Notes: a model not told the origin generated them from the sequence alone. Counted from the stretch's first letter, positions 1 through 10,490 are shown. The stretch: 64,000 nucleotides of DNA from Rugalucina vietnamica (GCA_964017185.1 OZ024876.1:12091726-12155725), one strand, 5' to 3'. Translations and numbers: made by a program.

Positions 1-59
1 GTCACATGATATAAATTTACCTATATAACCAAACTTATGAAATGTGAGGTAGTCAGCTG

Positions 60-115
60 ATGAGTTAATAAATAATTAAATAAAAAAATAAATAAATAAA
101 TAGATAAATAAATAT

Positions 116-150
<35 letters not shown>
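60..150. repeat. (AAAT)n simple repeat
   Basis: An AT-rich microsatellite of AAAT/AATA units with a few interruptions. There is no coding content. About 200 bases of unrecognised sequence separate it from the minisatellite that follows. Confidence 0.85.
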
Positions 151-151
<1 letters not shown>

Positions 152-354
152 GAGAGTTGAGTGTCCTCCCAAGAAGCCCGTAGCTAACGGATCAGTAGTT
201 ATCGTGATAAAGTATGCTGTACCGTGTTAAGTATCTGAAAATCTTTTGGTATTTTTAATGAAGTTGTGGACTGCTTTGAAAATTAAGTTGTTGGTCTCGA
301 TAGATTCATTCGTATCGCCAATTAATAACTTATTAATGTTCAATGGATCAACGC

Positions 355-1497
355 CTTTAAGATTGACATATTGTTTCATACCTGTGAGGGTTTAGTAGCG
401 GGCTTGCTATGCCTTTACGACTGACATATTGTTTTATACCTATGAGGGTTTAGTAGAGGGCCTGTTATGCTTTTACGATTGATATATTGATATACCTGAG
501 AGGGTTTAGTTTGCTATTCCGTTACGACTGACATATTGTTTTATATCTGTGAGGTTTAAGTTTGCTACTCCGTTCCGACTGACATATTTTTTTTATACCT
601 GTGAGGGTTTAGTTTGCTACTCCGTTACGATTGACATATAGTTTTATACCTATGATGGTTTAGTAGAGGGTTTGCTACGCCTTTACAATTGACATATTGT
701 TTTATACCTGTGAGGGTTTAGTAGAGGGCGTGCTATGCCTTTACGATTGACATATTGTTTTATACCTATGAGTGTTTAGTTTGCTACTCCATTACGACTG
801 ACATATTGTTTTATACCAGTGAGGGTTTAGTAGAGGGCTTACTATGCCTTTACGATTGACATATTGTTTTATACCTATGAGTGTTTAGTTTGCTACTCCA
901 TTACGACTGACATATTGTTTTATACCAGTGAGGGTTTAGTAGAGGGCTTACTATGCCTTTACGATTGAAATATTGTTTTATACCTGTAAGGGTTTAGTAG
1001 AGGGCCTGTTATGCTTTTACGATTGATATATTGATATACCTGAGAGGGTTTAGTTTGCTATTCCGTTACGACTGACATATTGTTTTATATCTGTGAGGTT
1101 TAAGTTTGCTACTCCGTTCCGACTGACATATTTTTTTTTTATACCTGTGACGGTTTAGTTTGCTACTCCGTTACGATTGACATATAGTTTTATACCTGTG
1201 AGGGTTTAGCAGAGGGCGTGCTATGCCTTTACGATTGAAATATTGTTTTATACCTGTGAGGGTTTAGTAGAGGGCGTGCTATGCCTTTACGATTGAAATA
1301 TTGTTTTATACCTGTGAGGGTTTAGTAGAGGGCCTGTTATGCTTTTACGATTGATATATTGATATACCTGAGAGGGTTTAGTTTGCTATTCCGTTACGAC
1401 TGACATATTGTTTTATATCTGTGAGGTTTAAGTTTGCTACTCCGTCCCGACTGACATATTTTTTTTATACCTGTGAGGGTTTAGGGGGTTTGCTGCA
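355..1497. repeat. Minisatellite array, 52-60 bp unit
   Basis: About 19-20 tandem copies of a degenerate unit built round TTACGATTGACATATTG, TTTTATACCTGTGAGGG and TTTAGTAGAGGG or TTTAGTTTGCTA. Two unit types alternate, and a multi-unit block recurs three times (from about 477, 1018 and 1342), so the array has higher-order structure. I see no open reading frame or RNA gene in it. Spacers and near-identical repeats of CRISPR type are absent. Confidence 0.9.
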
Positions 1498-1630
1498 TCC
1501 TTCCCATGTTTCAGCGCTACAAACCCACCAATTATCTTCCTCGGACGAGAAAAATGCATCCCCGATCTCACGATCCTGGAAGCACAAGGAATAAATAAAT
1601 GCAACTTAACAATTTGACAGAACAGAATAT

Positions 1631-1864
1631 GAGCCGCCGCATGGGAAAACCAACAATCTGTATAGGGGAAAACAAAGGCGCAGGTCAGCTTCGCAGTAAC
1701 TGAGAAGCTGATCAGTGCCTTCGTTTTCACTACACGGATAGTACAATTCCTCTACTTTCTAAGTCCAAAATTTCCAGCCTCTAACCATTTTCTGCGACTG
1801 TACAGCCCGGTTTGTGTCAGACCTGGTCGGGACCCAAATTGTTGGTTTTCTCACGCACAGGCTC
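1631..1864 (+). mobile_element. MITE family A, copy 1
   Basis: Typical member of the most abundant element here. It starts GAGCC and ends GGCTC. The inner inverted ends read GGGAAAACCAACAAT and ATTGTTGGTTTTCTC, and a central palindrome (AAAACAAAGGCGCAG..CGCCTTTGTTTTCG) lies near one end. No transposase is encoded, so it is non-autonomous. Flanks ATAT/AGAT do not match exactly. Confidence 0.85.
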
Positions 1865-1969
1865 AGATGTATTTGACTTCAGCATTCATAAAGTAGTATA
1901 TTTCAAATTGCATTGGGCTCATTTATAAGCTCTGTCTTATTCATCGACATAAGGGGCCTGACAATATTT

Positions 1970-2203
1970 GAGCCACCTCGTGGGAAAACCAACAATGTGG
2001 TTTCCGAACAGGTCCGACACAGACCGACCTGTACAGTTACAGAAAAGAGCTTGAATCTTGAAATTGCGGATTTAAGTAGAATAGGAACTGTACTATCCGA
2101 GTAGCGAAAACAAAGGCGCTGATCAGCTTCGCGGTTAACGCGAAGCTGATCTGCGCCTTTGTTTTCGCCTATGCAGATTGTTGGTTTTCACATGTGGCGG
2201 CTC
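1970..2203 (-). mobile_element. MITE family A, copy 2
   Basis: Reverse-orientation copy with the central palindrome at its right side. An exact 4 bp direct repeat ATTT flanks it (1966-1969 and 2204-2207), which supports the element limits GAGCC..GGCTC. Confidence 0.88.
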
Positions 2204-2397
2204 ATTTTATCATGGGGCATAGGGCCGATTGGAAAAACGAAACAAATAAAAATAAATAAATAAATAAAAATAATAATTATAATAAAAAAACACTGTACTT
2301 CCTGTCCCTAGTGTGTTTAAAGTAAATAATGAGTAGTCATGGGGGCACTTTGATCTCAATTTTTCTGTACGGCATAAACATGTATACTGCCATATTT

Positions 2398-2651
2398 GAG
2401 CCCGTGCGTGAGAAAGCCGACAATTTGGGTTCCGACCAGGTCCGACACAAACCGGACTGTACAGTCACAGAAGATGGTTAGAGGCTGGAAATTTTGGATT
2501 TAGAAAGTAGAGAAATTGTACTATCTGTGTAGCGAAAGCAAAGGCGCCGATCAGCTTCGCAGTTACTGAAATTCAGTCGCAGTAACTGCGAAGCTGATCT
2601 GCGCCTTTGTTTTCTCCTATGCAGATTGTTTGTTTTCCCATGCGGCGGCTC
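2398..2651 (-). mobile_element. MITE family A, copy 3
   Basis: Reverse-orientation copy. The central palindrome is enlarged by a short internal duplication of the CAGTTACTG/CAGTAACTG segment. The right flank does not repeat the left ATTT. Confidence 0.83.
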
Positions 2652-2845
2652 ACTCGTTACCTGGTGACAATATCGTCATCCTCGCCTCCCCACCCAAAAT
2701 ATAGATTAGAATAACCATTAACCTTCCAGAACTGGTCAGGGGTAAATGCTACAGCACCGCCAAAGTAACTAAGGTAGGGTAAACTGAAACAAAGACTGGA
2801 ATAATAAGTTTGGACTTGACCACAAGTGGATTCGTGTCATAAAAT

Positions 2846-3079
2846 GAGCCACCACATGGGAAAACCAACAATCTGCATAGGCGAAAACAAAGGCGCAGAT
2901 CAGCTTCGCAGTAACTGCGAAGCTGATCAGCGCCTTTGTTTTCGCTACCCGGATAGTACAATTCCTCTTCTACTTAAATCCAAAATTTCAAGCTTCTAGC
3001 TCTTTTCTGTGCTTGTACAGGCCGGTTTGTGTCGGATCTGTTCGGAAACCACATTGTTAGTTTTCCCACGAGGCGGCTC
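2846..3079 (+). mobile_element. MITE family A, copy 4
   Basis: Forward copy with exact 4 bp target duplication AAAT (2842-2845 and 3080-3083). Confidence 0.88.
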
Positions 3080-3149
3080 AAATGCGAAGTTTTCCGTCCA
3101 TGGCAAACAGTTGGGGCCAGGATGTCGTTGTGGTCAGCAACTCTAGATG

Positions 3150-3224
3150 CATTACGAAAACATGTCCATGAAATATACTGATTTTTTGTAAAGAATTGAA
3201 AAATTTTCAGTAGAAAAAAATTTG

Positions 3225-3269
<45 letters not shown>

Positions 3270-3386
3270 CTCAAAACATAGATTGTGGGTACCCACAATC
3301 CACTATGTTTTAGAGCAAAAATAAGAAAAAGTATGTATATCCCTGCATTCCCCTGTTTTGCTGTATAAAAGTGGGGTTTAAGGGGG
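3150..3386 (-). mobile_element. MITE family B, copy 1, with poly-T tract
   Basis: Second MITE family. Hallmarks are CATTACGAAAACATGTCCATG at the end, ATAGATTGTGGGTAC beside the centre, GAGCAAAAATAAGAAAAA, then a stretch with ATAAAAGTGGGGTTTAAGG. The central GTTAGAACCGCCTCG hairpin is lost in this copy, and a T tract of about 39 bases (3231-3269) interrupts it. Confidence 0.75.
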
Positions 3387-4035
3387 CAGACAGCCGTACG
3401 ACATTCGTGCGAGTATCACGAACCTGTCGCCGCGAAATCTTGGCCAATTTACAATTCGACAAATTTGCGACACTCACACTCGTGAATATCGTCCGACAGT
3501 CGCGCGACAGTCTTAAGAAAACATGCGAACAACTTAGAGAATTCGTGCGAGTGTCGTGAGACACTGCCACGACTGTCGTACGAGTGAAAATGAAACTAAG
3601 CGCCATTTTTAGAGCCTCGTGAGACACACTCACCATGAATGTATCGCGATTTTCGTACGAGTGTCTCGCGACCATCGCGCGACAGGCATGAGACATGTTT
3701 GCAAAACTAGGCCGAAATCGTCGCATAAATGTCTATCCAATGAGACTGCAACGTGGAAGATGGCGTTTAATACAGCCCCTATCTCACTGGAATGCGACAA
3801 TTGGAGACTACTGAGTCCGCGACTATTTTGCGACAAAGATTAACGATATTCTCATTGATACGACATTATGCGACAAATTCGCAAATTTCGGTCTAATCTA
3901 GAAAATTTATCTCGCGACTGTCGCGCGACTATCGTACGATAGTCGCGAGATAGTCGTGAGAGTGTCTAACGACGTTCCCATGAATGTAGCTTTAGTTTCA
4001 TTTGTACGACTGTCGCGACATGAGTCTACTTTTCA
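3387..4035. repeat. CpG-rich inverted-repeat element of unknown class
   Basis: The segment is packed with short degenerate motifs around TCGCGCGAC, GTACGAGTGTC and TCGTGAGAC. Parts pair as inverted repeats: TCGTACGAGTGAAAATGAAACT near 3573-3596 against its complement near 4000-4022, and CTCGCGACTGTCG against CGATAGTCGCGAG around 3905-3945. Composition is unlike the AT-rich surroundings. The short open frames across it are by-products of the palindromic repeats. Confidence 0.6.
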
Positions 4036-4452
4036 GCTTGGTTTGTGGTTGTTTCGTTAAACATTTTTTAGTCATGTCGGAATGGAGCCATCGCTTCTTC
4101 GGAATTAAGCAGCACTATAGGAGATAAAAACTACTTTGCAGCGTTTCACATCAACTTACTTGTAGCTAAATTTGCTACTAAATGCAATGAGGTGTCTTGG
4201 GACCCGCCCACATCTATAAATATTTCTGTCATCCGCCGGCAACAAGTCAACGTCATGGATAACGTAGCACGTGAACTCGTGAATAGAAGCCGCCGTTAGA
4301 AACCCGATATTCGACAACAATCCTTTGTTAAACTGGGTCGGGTACGCCTAAAACGAAATAAGCAGTTAATGAAATTTCTCGAGCCCAGATGGGACGCCGC
4401 GTTCCACGTTTTATCTGTGGTTATATTGATTGCCTATGTCCCATAATATATA
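4036..4452. other. Unassigned stretch with SINE-tail fragment
   Basis: Holds one recognisable fragment near 4065-4125 (TTTTTAGTCATGTCGGAATGG), matching the tail of the tRNA-derived SINE seen near 11530 and 43900. Otherwise I recognise nothing. Confidence 0.4.
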
Positions 4453-5104
4453 CTGAACAAAAAAAAGAAAAGCAACAATTCCACTAAACATGCTAAATTG
4501 TAAGCAAACTATGAAACAAACAGAAATCATTACATTTTCTACTTCTGCATTAGATGTCAGGCTTCCGTATGCAAGAAACCGATTTTCATTTTGAGTATTT
4601 ACGGAGTTACGCGATGCGACCGTGGGCATGCTGAAAGTAGTAAACCACACAATGCGCATGCGCAAGCAGTAAAATAATGGTACGATTTAAATCCGCTATA
4701 AAACCCCATTCAAAATCACCATGTACCACTCAGCAGATAACTCACACGTTAAAGAATCTGAAATCACCCCCCTTTCAATTAAACATATAGGGATTTTGAC
4801 GGTTTTAATTACGAGCTTGTGTGTCTTGGAACTTCTTTTTCATGAATCTTAATTAGGGTGCAGCTGACATTGTTTTTTGAAGAGTTGGTTCAAAAGTGTG
4901 CGCATGCGCAGAGCAAATTTTCCCGATTTAAGACGACAAAAATTCTCATTCAATTTTTATCGCAATGAAAATCAGTTTTTTGCATGATATAGCCTAATAT
5001 CTGATGAATTGGAATCATACCGCAACAGACCTGAAATTATCAACGTTTTACCCTTAAACTCTAAAATCCTCAGTGGCCTATTGTTGCGTTTCTTTTTTGT
5101 TCAG
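4453..5104. mobile_element. TA-flanked MITE (mariner-like), copy 1
   Basis: A 652 bp element with inverted ends CTGAACAAAAAAAAGAAAA.. and ..TTTCTTTTTTGTTCAG, extending to a CAACAA/TTGTTG pair. A TA dinucleotide flanks each end, as expected for Tc1/mariner-type insertion. Two GCGCATGCGC motifs lie inside. No transposase frame is present. Related ends occur at 21146-21492 and 40567-41465. Confidence 0.75.
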
Positions 5105-5152
5105 TATATATAAGTTGGCAGCCTCCGATCTCAAGGAGAGAGTGTTGTGTTT

Positions 5153-5402
5153 CATTAAGAAAACTTGCCCATGCATTCTTTAACAAAGAATTTTTGAGCT
5201 TTGAAAATTGAAAATTTTCTGCAGAAAAATTTGGATATTTTTCTTATTTTTGCTCAAAACATAGATTGTGGGTACACGTTAGAACCGCCTCACCGAGGCG
5301 GTTCTAACGAGTACCCACAATCTATGTTTTGGAGCAAAAATAAGAAAATAGGTATACCCCTGCATACCTCAGTTTTTCTATATAAAAGTGGGGTTTTAAA
5401 AT
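5153..5402 (-). mobile_element. MITE family B, copy 2
   Basis: Well-preserved copy with the CGTTAGAACCGCCTC/GAGGCGGTTCTAACG hairpin at its centre (5276-5308), flanked by ATAGATTGTGGGTAC and its complement. The outer part ends in ATAAAAGTGGGGTTTT. Confidence 0.85.
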
Positions 5403-5784
5403 TAGGCCTAGAAAAATCCACACGTCCGCTCGTATTTACGAGTGAAAGTTCGATACGGGCGAGTGGAAATCTACCCCGGCTCGCCCGACAGGACGAGTAG
5501 CATTTTTGGGACTGACTCGAGGCAGTAAATGTCCGTAAATGCAAAATCAGCTGAAGATTTCGTTTCCGATTGTCAACCGGATGTTTGCACTACGTCACTA
5601 GTCCGCAGTAAATGAAATTCAATAAAATCCGAAACATGGTCCAAATATCGGAAAGCATTGGTCATTTTACTCACGGCGCGCCGTACAATCGAGACTTAAG
5701 ACGTCCCGGTTTTTATCTCCATTTCATAAAACGGCTTACACCAAAAGTCAAATAATCGAGCATTTCCATTTTGATATCGAAAGT

Positions 5785-7471
5785 CTGAATCTGAATCTGA
5801 ATAGTTTACTGGTGACACGCCAAATGACATTATTTCACCAGGGGGTTCGGATGGGGGGGAAATTAGTCCCTTGAACGCACGAGTGAAGCGAACTTGGACA
5901 CACAGTCATCAGACATTTCAGCAGAGGAGACAAGTGAATCAGGGAGGTCATTCCAGTCCCTGATAGTCTGTGGAAAGAAACTACTTTTGTACGCTTCTTT
6001 GCTAGCTGAAGGTATCTGAAAAGCCAAAGAGTGTTGATTTCTACAACGCCTATTCTTTGGGATAAGGTCATCTGTGGGTATTCTGGCTTTACCCTTTAGA
6101 CCTTTGTATAGCAATATAAGTCTACTATCCTTCCTCCTTTTCTTAAGAGATTCCCATTTCAGTTGACCTAAAATGCCAGTCATGCTCCCAGTTTCAAAAA
6201 CATAATTTCCCGTCACAAACCTTGCCGCACGATTTTGGACCTTTTCCAGTTCTTCCTGGAGGCCATGAGTGTGAGGGTCCCAAACTGAGCTTCCATATTC
6301 CAAGACCGGCCGCACCAGTCCTTTATAAGCTGCTTCTTTCACATCTGGGGGACAAGAATACAAATTTCTCCTCAAGAATCCGAGAGTTCTGTTAGCCTTT
6401 GTACAAACATTGGAAATATGAGTATTCCATTTCAAATCATTTGTGATAGTTACACCCAGGTATTTTATGCTTTCAACGTTTTCCAGTAAAGTGCCCTCAA
6501 GGGTGTAGTCAGCCTGTATCTTACTAGACCGTTTATTTGTCAGCTGCATCATGTTGCATTTGACGGGTTGAAATCTCATTCCCCATTTTCTAGCCCAACT
6601 GCCTAGGCGATCAATGTCTCTTTGAAGTTTCAATGTATCCTCTTCATTCTTGATTTCACGATAGCAAACACAATCATCAGCAAAGAGTCTTATTTCAGAC
6701 TCGATGTCTGCTGAGATGTCATTTATATACAAGGAAAACAGCAAGGGGCCGAGAACGGTGCCCTGAGGGACACCCGACACAACTGGAGCCCAATCCGATT
6801 TAATACCATTAACCACAACCCTTTGTTGTCTGAAACAAAGGAAAGCATTTATCCAATTCAGTGTTGTTCCACCTATTCCATAGCTGAACAATTTGCTTTT
6901 AAGGAGTTCATGGGGAGGAGTATCGAAAGCCTTTTCAAAATCGAGTATAAAAGTGTCGACCTGGCCTTTTTTGTCTAAGATTTTGGCCCAGTCATTTATC
7001 ACTGTAGTCAACTGAGTTTCACAGCTATGCCATTTCCTAAATGCGTGTTGCCTGTCCGACAGGAGTTCATGTTCATCAAGATGGGCCATAATATTTGAGC
7101 ATACAATATGTTCAAGAAGCTTACAAGGAATGCATGTCAAAGAAACAGGGCGGTAATTGCGGGCAAGTGACCTGTCGCCCTTCTTAAACAGGGGGCAAAT
7201 ATTAGCAAGAGACCATTCTTTAGGAATTTCACCTGTATCAATTGACTGCTGGTAGAGATGGGCGAATACCGGCCCTAATTCCATAGCCAGTTCCTTTAGG
7301 ACTCTGGGATGAAGCTCATCAGGCCCTAAGGCTTTAGACGGGTTTAGACCTTTGAGAAGTTTGGTCACCCCTTCCTTTGTGACCACGATATCACGAAAGT
7401 AGACAAAAATGTCGAAGCAGGGCGACATTAGCTTTTGATGATTTTTGTCTCTTTTGAAATCCAGATTTTAA
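5785..7471 (-). mobile_element. 5'-truncated non-LTR retrotransposon (CR1/L2/jockey-like)
   Basis: The element reads leftward. It keeps the reverse transcriptase and C-terminal region but lacks the endonuclease half, so it is 5' truncated near 7430-7471, where it abuts the Penelope-like element. Its 3' end after the stop codon carries a short repeat (GATTCA)n on the minus strand (5785-5803), as in the CR1/L2 group, which end in short microsatellites rather than long poly(A). The exact clade would need a phylogeny. Confidence 0.8.
5863..7428 (-). CDS. Non-LTR retrotransposon reverse transcriptase, N-terminally truncated
   Basis: This 521-residue frame is the largest in the window. It copies element RNA into DNA at the target site. 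Visible reverse transcriptase blocks, in order: the LNPSKALGPDELHPRVLKEL entry segment (about residue 28), the fingers motif NYRPVSLT (about 90), DFEKAFDTPPH carrying the first catalytic aspartate (about 162), GVPQGTVLGPLLF (about 218), the FADD active site (about 249) and the thumb YLGVTI segment. The C-terminal half has the GYGSSVWDPHT-like region seen as YGSSVWDPHT and the IRDWNDLP box typical of CR1/jockey-type proteins. No endonuclease domain precedes it, and the first 10 or so residues look like read-through of flanking sequence. The frame is uninterrupted, so insertion was fairly recent, but this copy cannot move by itself. It is not a host gene. Confidence 0.9.
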   Translation of the reverse strand: MSPCFDIFVYFRDIVVTKEGVTKLLKGLNPSKALGPDELHPRVLKELAMELGPVFAHLYQQSIDTGEIPKEWSLANICPLFKKGDRSLARNYRPVSLTCIPCKLLEHIVCSNIMAHLDEHELLSDRQHAFRKWHSCETQLTTVINDWAKILDKKGQVDTFILDFEKAFDTPPHELLKSKLFSYGIGGTTLNWINAFLCFRQQRVVVNGIKSDWAPVVSGVPQGTVLGPLLFSLYINDISADIESEIRLFADDCVCYREIKNEEDTLKLQRDIDRLGSWARKWGMRFQPVKCNMMQLTNKRSSKIQADYTLEGTLLENVESIKYLGVTITNDLKWNTHISNVCTKANRTLGFLRRNLYSCPPDVKEAAYKGLVRPVLEYGSSVWDPHTHGLQEELEKVQNRAARFVTGNYVFETGSMTGILGQLKWESLKKRRKDSRLILLYKGLKGKARIPTDDLIPKNRRCRNQHSLAFQIPSASKEAYKSSFFPQTIRDWNDLPDSLVSSAEMSDDCVSKFASLVRSRD

Positions 7472-7676
7472 GAGGTGCTCAGTAAATTGAAGTGTAGAGG
7501 TGCTCAGTAAATTGAAGTGTAGAGGGTTCCGTGTGACAAGCTTGTCCACGTATGATTTTTCTACTCTGTATACAACATTACCACCCCGGATTACCACATA
7601 ATCTAACAAAAGAAAAACTTCTGGATTTGATAGAGTGGACCTTCAAAAGGGCATTAAAAAACTATGGTTCACTTTA

Positions 7677-8008
7677 GTTTTCCTGTTACTCCCATCAATC
7701 AATTTCTGATTATTCTTGGGAGGTGTACATTGTACACTCCGGTGTGTTTGCAGGATGAGCCTACATGCATGAGGATAGAACCTGTGTAGGGATCTTTAAC
7801 CTGCACAGGGGATGGCTGTCCCTGCACAGGGGGCCTCCAGTTAACGTCCCGATCCGAGGGACGGCGCACTGTATCATGTCATTCCTGCAAATGACACGAA
7901 GGGAAGCAAGCTCGGACCAACAAATTTTCCTCGTCGCCGGCGGGGATCGAACTCGGGACCTCTAGCACAAGAAGCCAGTGCGCTAACCACTCGGCTATCT
8001 CGCTTCCC
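7677..8008 (-). mobile_element. tRNA-derived SINE inside Penelope-like copy 1
   Basis: On the minus strand the element begins with a tRNA-like head (8008 downward): GGGAAGCGAGATAGCCGAG, an A-box-like TAGCCGAGTGGTTAGCGC, and a B-box GAGTTCGATCCC, then a non-tRNA body with GGTTAAAGATCCCTAC. The 5 bp repeat CTTTA lies at both sides (7672-7676 and 8008-8012), and the second Penelope-like copy supplies the uninterrupted site. It is a retroposon, not a functional tRNA gene, since it has extra body and tail sequence. Confidence 0.8.
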
Positions 8009-8121
8009 TTTATTTGGCATGTAATGACAGAAAGGCTTTTTTCACTTCCTCTGACCAAAGTCGGTATACACATTGGTCATGTCAGAATGTGTGCGACGCC
8101 TTCTCCTATCTCCTTGATAAT

Positions 8122-8687
8122 TGTCTACGCGCCAGCGCGTAGACTACTCTAAGGTTTGAGATTGACAACTCATACACCTCTCTACAACTGCAACTGCACG
8201 TTTGAGTCTAGTGGCTTGACCATCGTGTTAGTAGGATTCCGGGTCGTTTCTCCAATGACCGTGTAAACACCCCCAAACACCCATGCAAACCTCCCTTTGG
8301 TTGGTAACATTACCAATGGTGCAGTAGGTACCAAAAATGGGGCAAATTGTTAAATTCGTGGAACTGGTGCATGATTTGCATTCTATCTAAGCAACAACGG
8401 GATGAAATGAACCGATGGTATTGTGACGCTATATGGTCAGGTATGAAAGCTTTGACCGCGCCCCACCTGCCGTGTAGCCAGTTACATTCTATCCAAGCCA
8501 CAACGGAATGAAATGAACTGACAGTATCGTGACGGTCGATTGTCAGGTATGAATGCTTTCACCGCACAGCGTTTTATTTCTGTTCAGTCAAATGCACCTT
8601 GATGAAATGGGAGTACGGCCAGATTCTTTGACATTCTAGTTTATATATGCGAAGCGTAGACCAAGCTTTTTGTTAAAGCTTATACTT
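8122..8687. mobile_element. Unidentified insert in Penelope-like copy 1
   Basis: Absent from the second copy, where GGATAAT joins ATTTATATTAG directly. The insert starts with a palindrome TCTACGCGC/GCGCGTAGA and ends near GCGAAGCGTAGACC. It carries an internal direct duplication of about 85 bp (near 8380-8465 and 8486-8570, sharing ATTCTATC, AACGG and ATGAAATGAAC). No coding potential is recognised. Confidence 0.55.
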
Positions 8688-8740
8688 GTATTTATATTAG
8701 ATTTGGGACCAAGTTATACAGACAAATTGTTGGAATTCCG

Positions 8741-9670
8741 ATGGGTACAAATTGCGCACCTCTCGAAGCTGATTTATTTTTATACTGCTACGAAAGAGAT
8801 TTCATGGATTCTCGTAACCATGATAATCAAGCTGATGTTATCGATGCTTTTAATTCCACATCTAGGTACCTTGATGACCTTTTGAACATTGACAACCCTT
8901 ATTTTGAAGGTATGGTCAATCAAATTTATCCACCTGAACTTCAGTTGAACAAAGCCAATATCTCAGATACCGAAGCCCCCTTTTTAGATCTACATCTTTC
9001 TGTGGCAAATGGATTTGTTTCTTCTAAAATTTATGATAAGCGCGATGACTTTGATTTTGATATAGATAATTTTCCTTTTTTGGATGGTGACGTTCCTCGT
9101 CGTGTTTCTTATGGTGTTTACATTTCGCAACTCATTAGGTTTGCTAGAGTCTGCAATCATGTTACAGACTTCAACGCTCGAAATAAATGTTTAACGGCAA
9201 AACTTCTCCAGCAGGGCTATCGGTATCATAAACTTCGAAAAACCTTTTCTAAATTTTATCGTAGACACTATGAATTGATTTCCAAATATAATGTTGGGTT
9301 AAAGACGCTTTTAAGTGAGGGCCTTTCGGAACCTGAATTTTATGGTGACTTAGTTTACAAATTTAAGAAACTTATAGGAATTAATGATTTTTCTTTTCAG
9401 TTCAGAAAAATCATAACACGTTACAGACGTATAGGTTATAACTTGAATGTTATGCGACAGTCTGCATGCTTAGTTTTTTACCCAATCATGGTTGATAACT
9501 ATGCTGCCTTCTTTAATTGCACGCCGATGGGTCGGGCGTCAGACTCTATGATGGCCCGACTTAAAGCTATTCATTTTAGTTGGTTGGGGCCGGAGCTTCT
9601 TGTCTGTTGCTTGTGCCCAGGGATCTCCATCGTCGGGCAGCTTACTCAATCTGTGAGTCCTTGTTTTTGA
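8741..9670 (+). CDS. Penelope-like reverse transcriptase, C-terminal part
   Basis: A 309-residue open frame that begins inside the reverse transcriptase, at the GIPMGTNCAPL block. In-frame sequence continues a short way upstream, and the frame is then broken by the insert. It carries the catalytic block RYLDDLLNIDNPYF (about residue 47, DD pair), the APFLDLHLS segment, and a basic C-terminal region with KTFSKFYRRHYELI and RKIITRYRRIGYN. The same protein is encoded, frameshifted, at 55576-56460. YWLTKLHKRP and DFSTLYT motifs in that copy resemble the finger and palm motifs of Penelope-like enzymes. I cannot see a GIY-YIG endonuclease domain. It is an element gene, not a host gene, and the fingers portion is missing, so the enzyme is inactive here. 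Confidence 0.75.
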   Translation: MGTNCAPLEADLFLYCYERDFMDSRNHDNQADVIDAFNSTSRYLDDLLNIDNPYFEGMVNQIYPPELQLNKANISDTEAPFLDLHLSVANGFVSSKIYDKRDDFDFDIDNFPFLDGDVPRRVSYGVYISQLIRFARVCNHVTDFNARNKCLTAKLLQQGYRYHKLRKTFSKFYRRHYELISKYNVGLKTLLSEGLSEPEFYGDLVYKFKKLIGINDFSFQFRKIITRYRRIGYNLNVMRQSACLVFYPIMVDNYAAFFNCTPMGRASDSMMARLKAIHFSWLGPELLVCCLCPGISIVGQLTQSVSPCF

Positions 9671-10490
9671 TTTATCAGGATGTTTATCATGATTTATTTG
9701 TTTGTTCTTGATGATTCATTGACTAGTTAGAGATTCACCACGAGGACCGAATAACTAACTTATTGTTATGAACCACTGCAGAAGCTGAGGGTGAGGTTAG
9801 GATCCTGTAAAATCGGTTTAAGCCCCCAGTTATTTATAACTGACCGTTCCAAGGCGGTACTGCTGTTGTGGTTCACATTTATCAAATTTATCTAATTTGA
9901 GTTTCATGTTGCATGACTTTGTGGCCACCCGAATTTAATTTGGCTGTTCACTTAGCCCTCTGCATTTTACTTTTTCTGTCCAAGCTAGCACTGTGACCAC
10001 CTTACTTCAATAGCTGCTCACCCTGCTTTCCGTTATACATGTTACATGTTGGTACCTATATCATATATTTTCTTATCATGATTTACCTTATTTCATGTTT
10101 ATATCTGTGTATAAATGAACCACTGCAGAAGCTGAGGGCGAGGTTAGGATCCTGTAAAATCGGTTTAAGCCCGCCAGTAACTTTGTGTTACTGATCGTTC
10201 CAAGGCGATACTTCTGTGGTGGTTCTTTTTGTTTTATGTCTTGGTGTTTAAATTTTTTGTGCTGTTGGCGCCTTATGTGTGTTTTCATATTTTTAATTAA
10301 GTTAAGGTAACTGAGTGGCCACCTATTGGGAAAATAGCTGCTCATTCGGCTTACGATATGTTTCATGGTATAAGTGCCTGATTGTTAGTTTAGTTTTTTC
10401 CCACCTCGGTTTTTGGAGTGGGAATCTCTTTCTGATTGCGCCTTTTCCTGATCTTTGCCTACTTGTACCTTTTTAAGGACGAGTGCACCA

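Larger units (their letters stand above)
7472..10490 (+). mobile_element. Penelope-like retroelement, copy 1, broken by two insertions
   Basis: Comparison with the second copy (55240-57380) shows that this element is one unit interrupted twice: by a SINE at 7677-8008 and by an unidentified insert at about 8122-8687. The remaining pieces are 7472-7676, 8008-8121 and 8688-10490. Its 3' region holds two related segments of about 110 bp (9770-9878 and 10117-10226) that start GAACCACTGCAGAAGCTGAG and end in a GTGGTTC hairpin arm. A 25 bp direct duplication of GAGGTGCTCAGTAAATTG marks the left edge. Penelope assignment rests on the style of the reverse transcriptase and is less certain than the element itself. 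Confidence 0.75.

Noticed and set aside
355-1497. CRISPR-like repeat array
   Set aside because: Units are contiguous and degenerate with no unique spacers, and the genome is eukaryotic.
3310-3843. Reading frames up to 138 codons
   Set aside because: They cross the CpG-rich inverted repeat and a MITE; composition mirrors the repeat words, and no family motif is seen.
5201-5544. Overlapping reading frames of 84-99 codons on both strands
   Set aside because: They are by-products of the MITE family B palindrome, which is open in several frames.
7879-8008. Possible tRNA gene on the minus strand
   Set aside because: It has A- and B-box-like sequence but continues into a SINE body with flanking duplication and no clean cloverleaf end; other heads at 11650, 25240, 44010, 45240 and 61615 are the same kind of relic.
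9770-10230. Hammerhead ribozyme in Penelope-like modules
   Set aside because: Such ribozymes occur in these elements, but I could not find the CTGATGA and GAAA core in the right order here.
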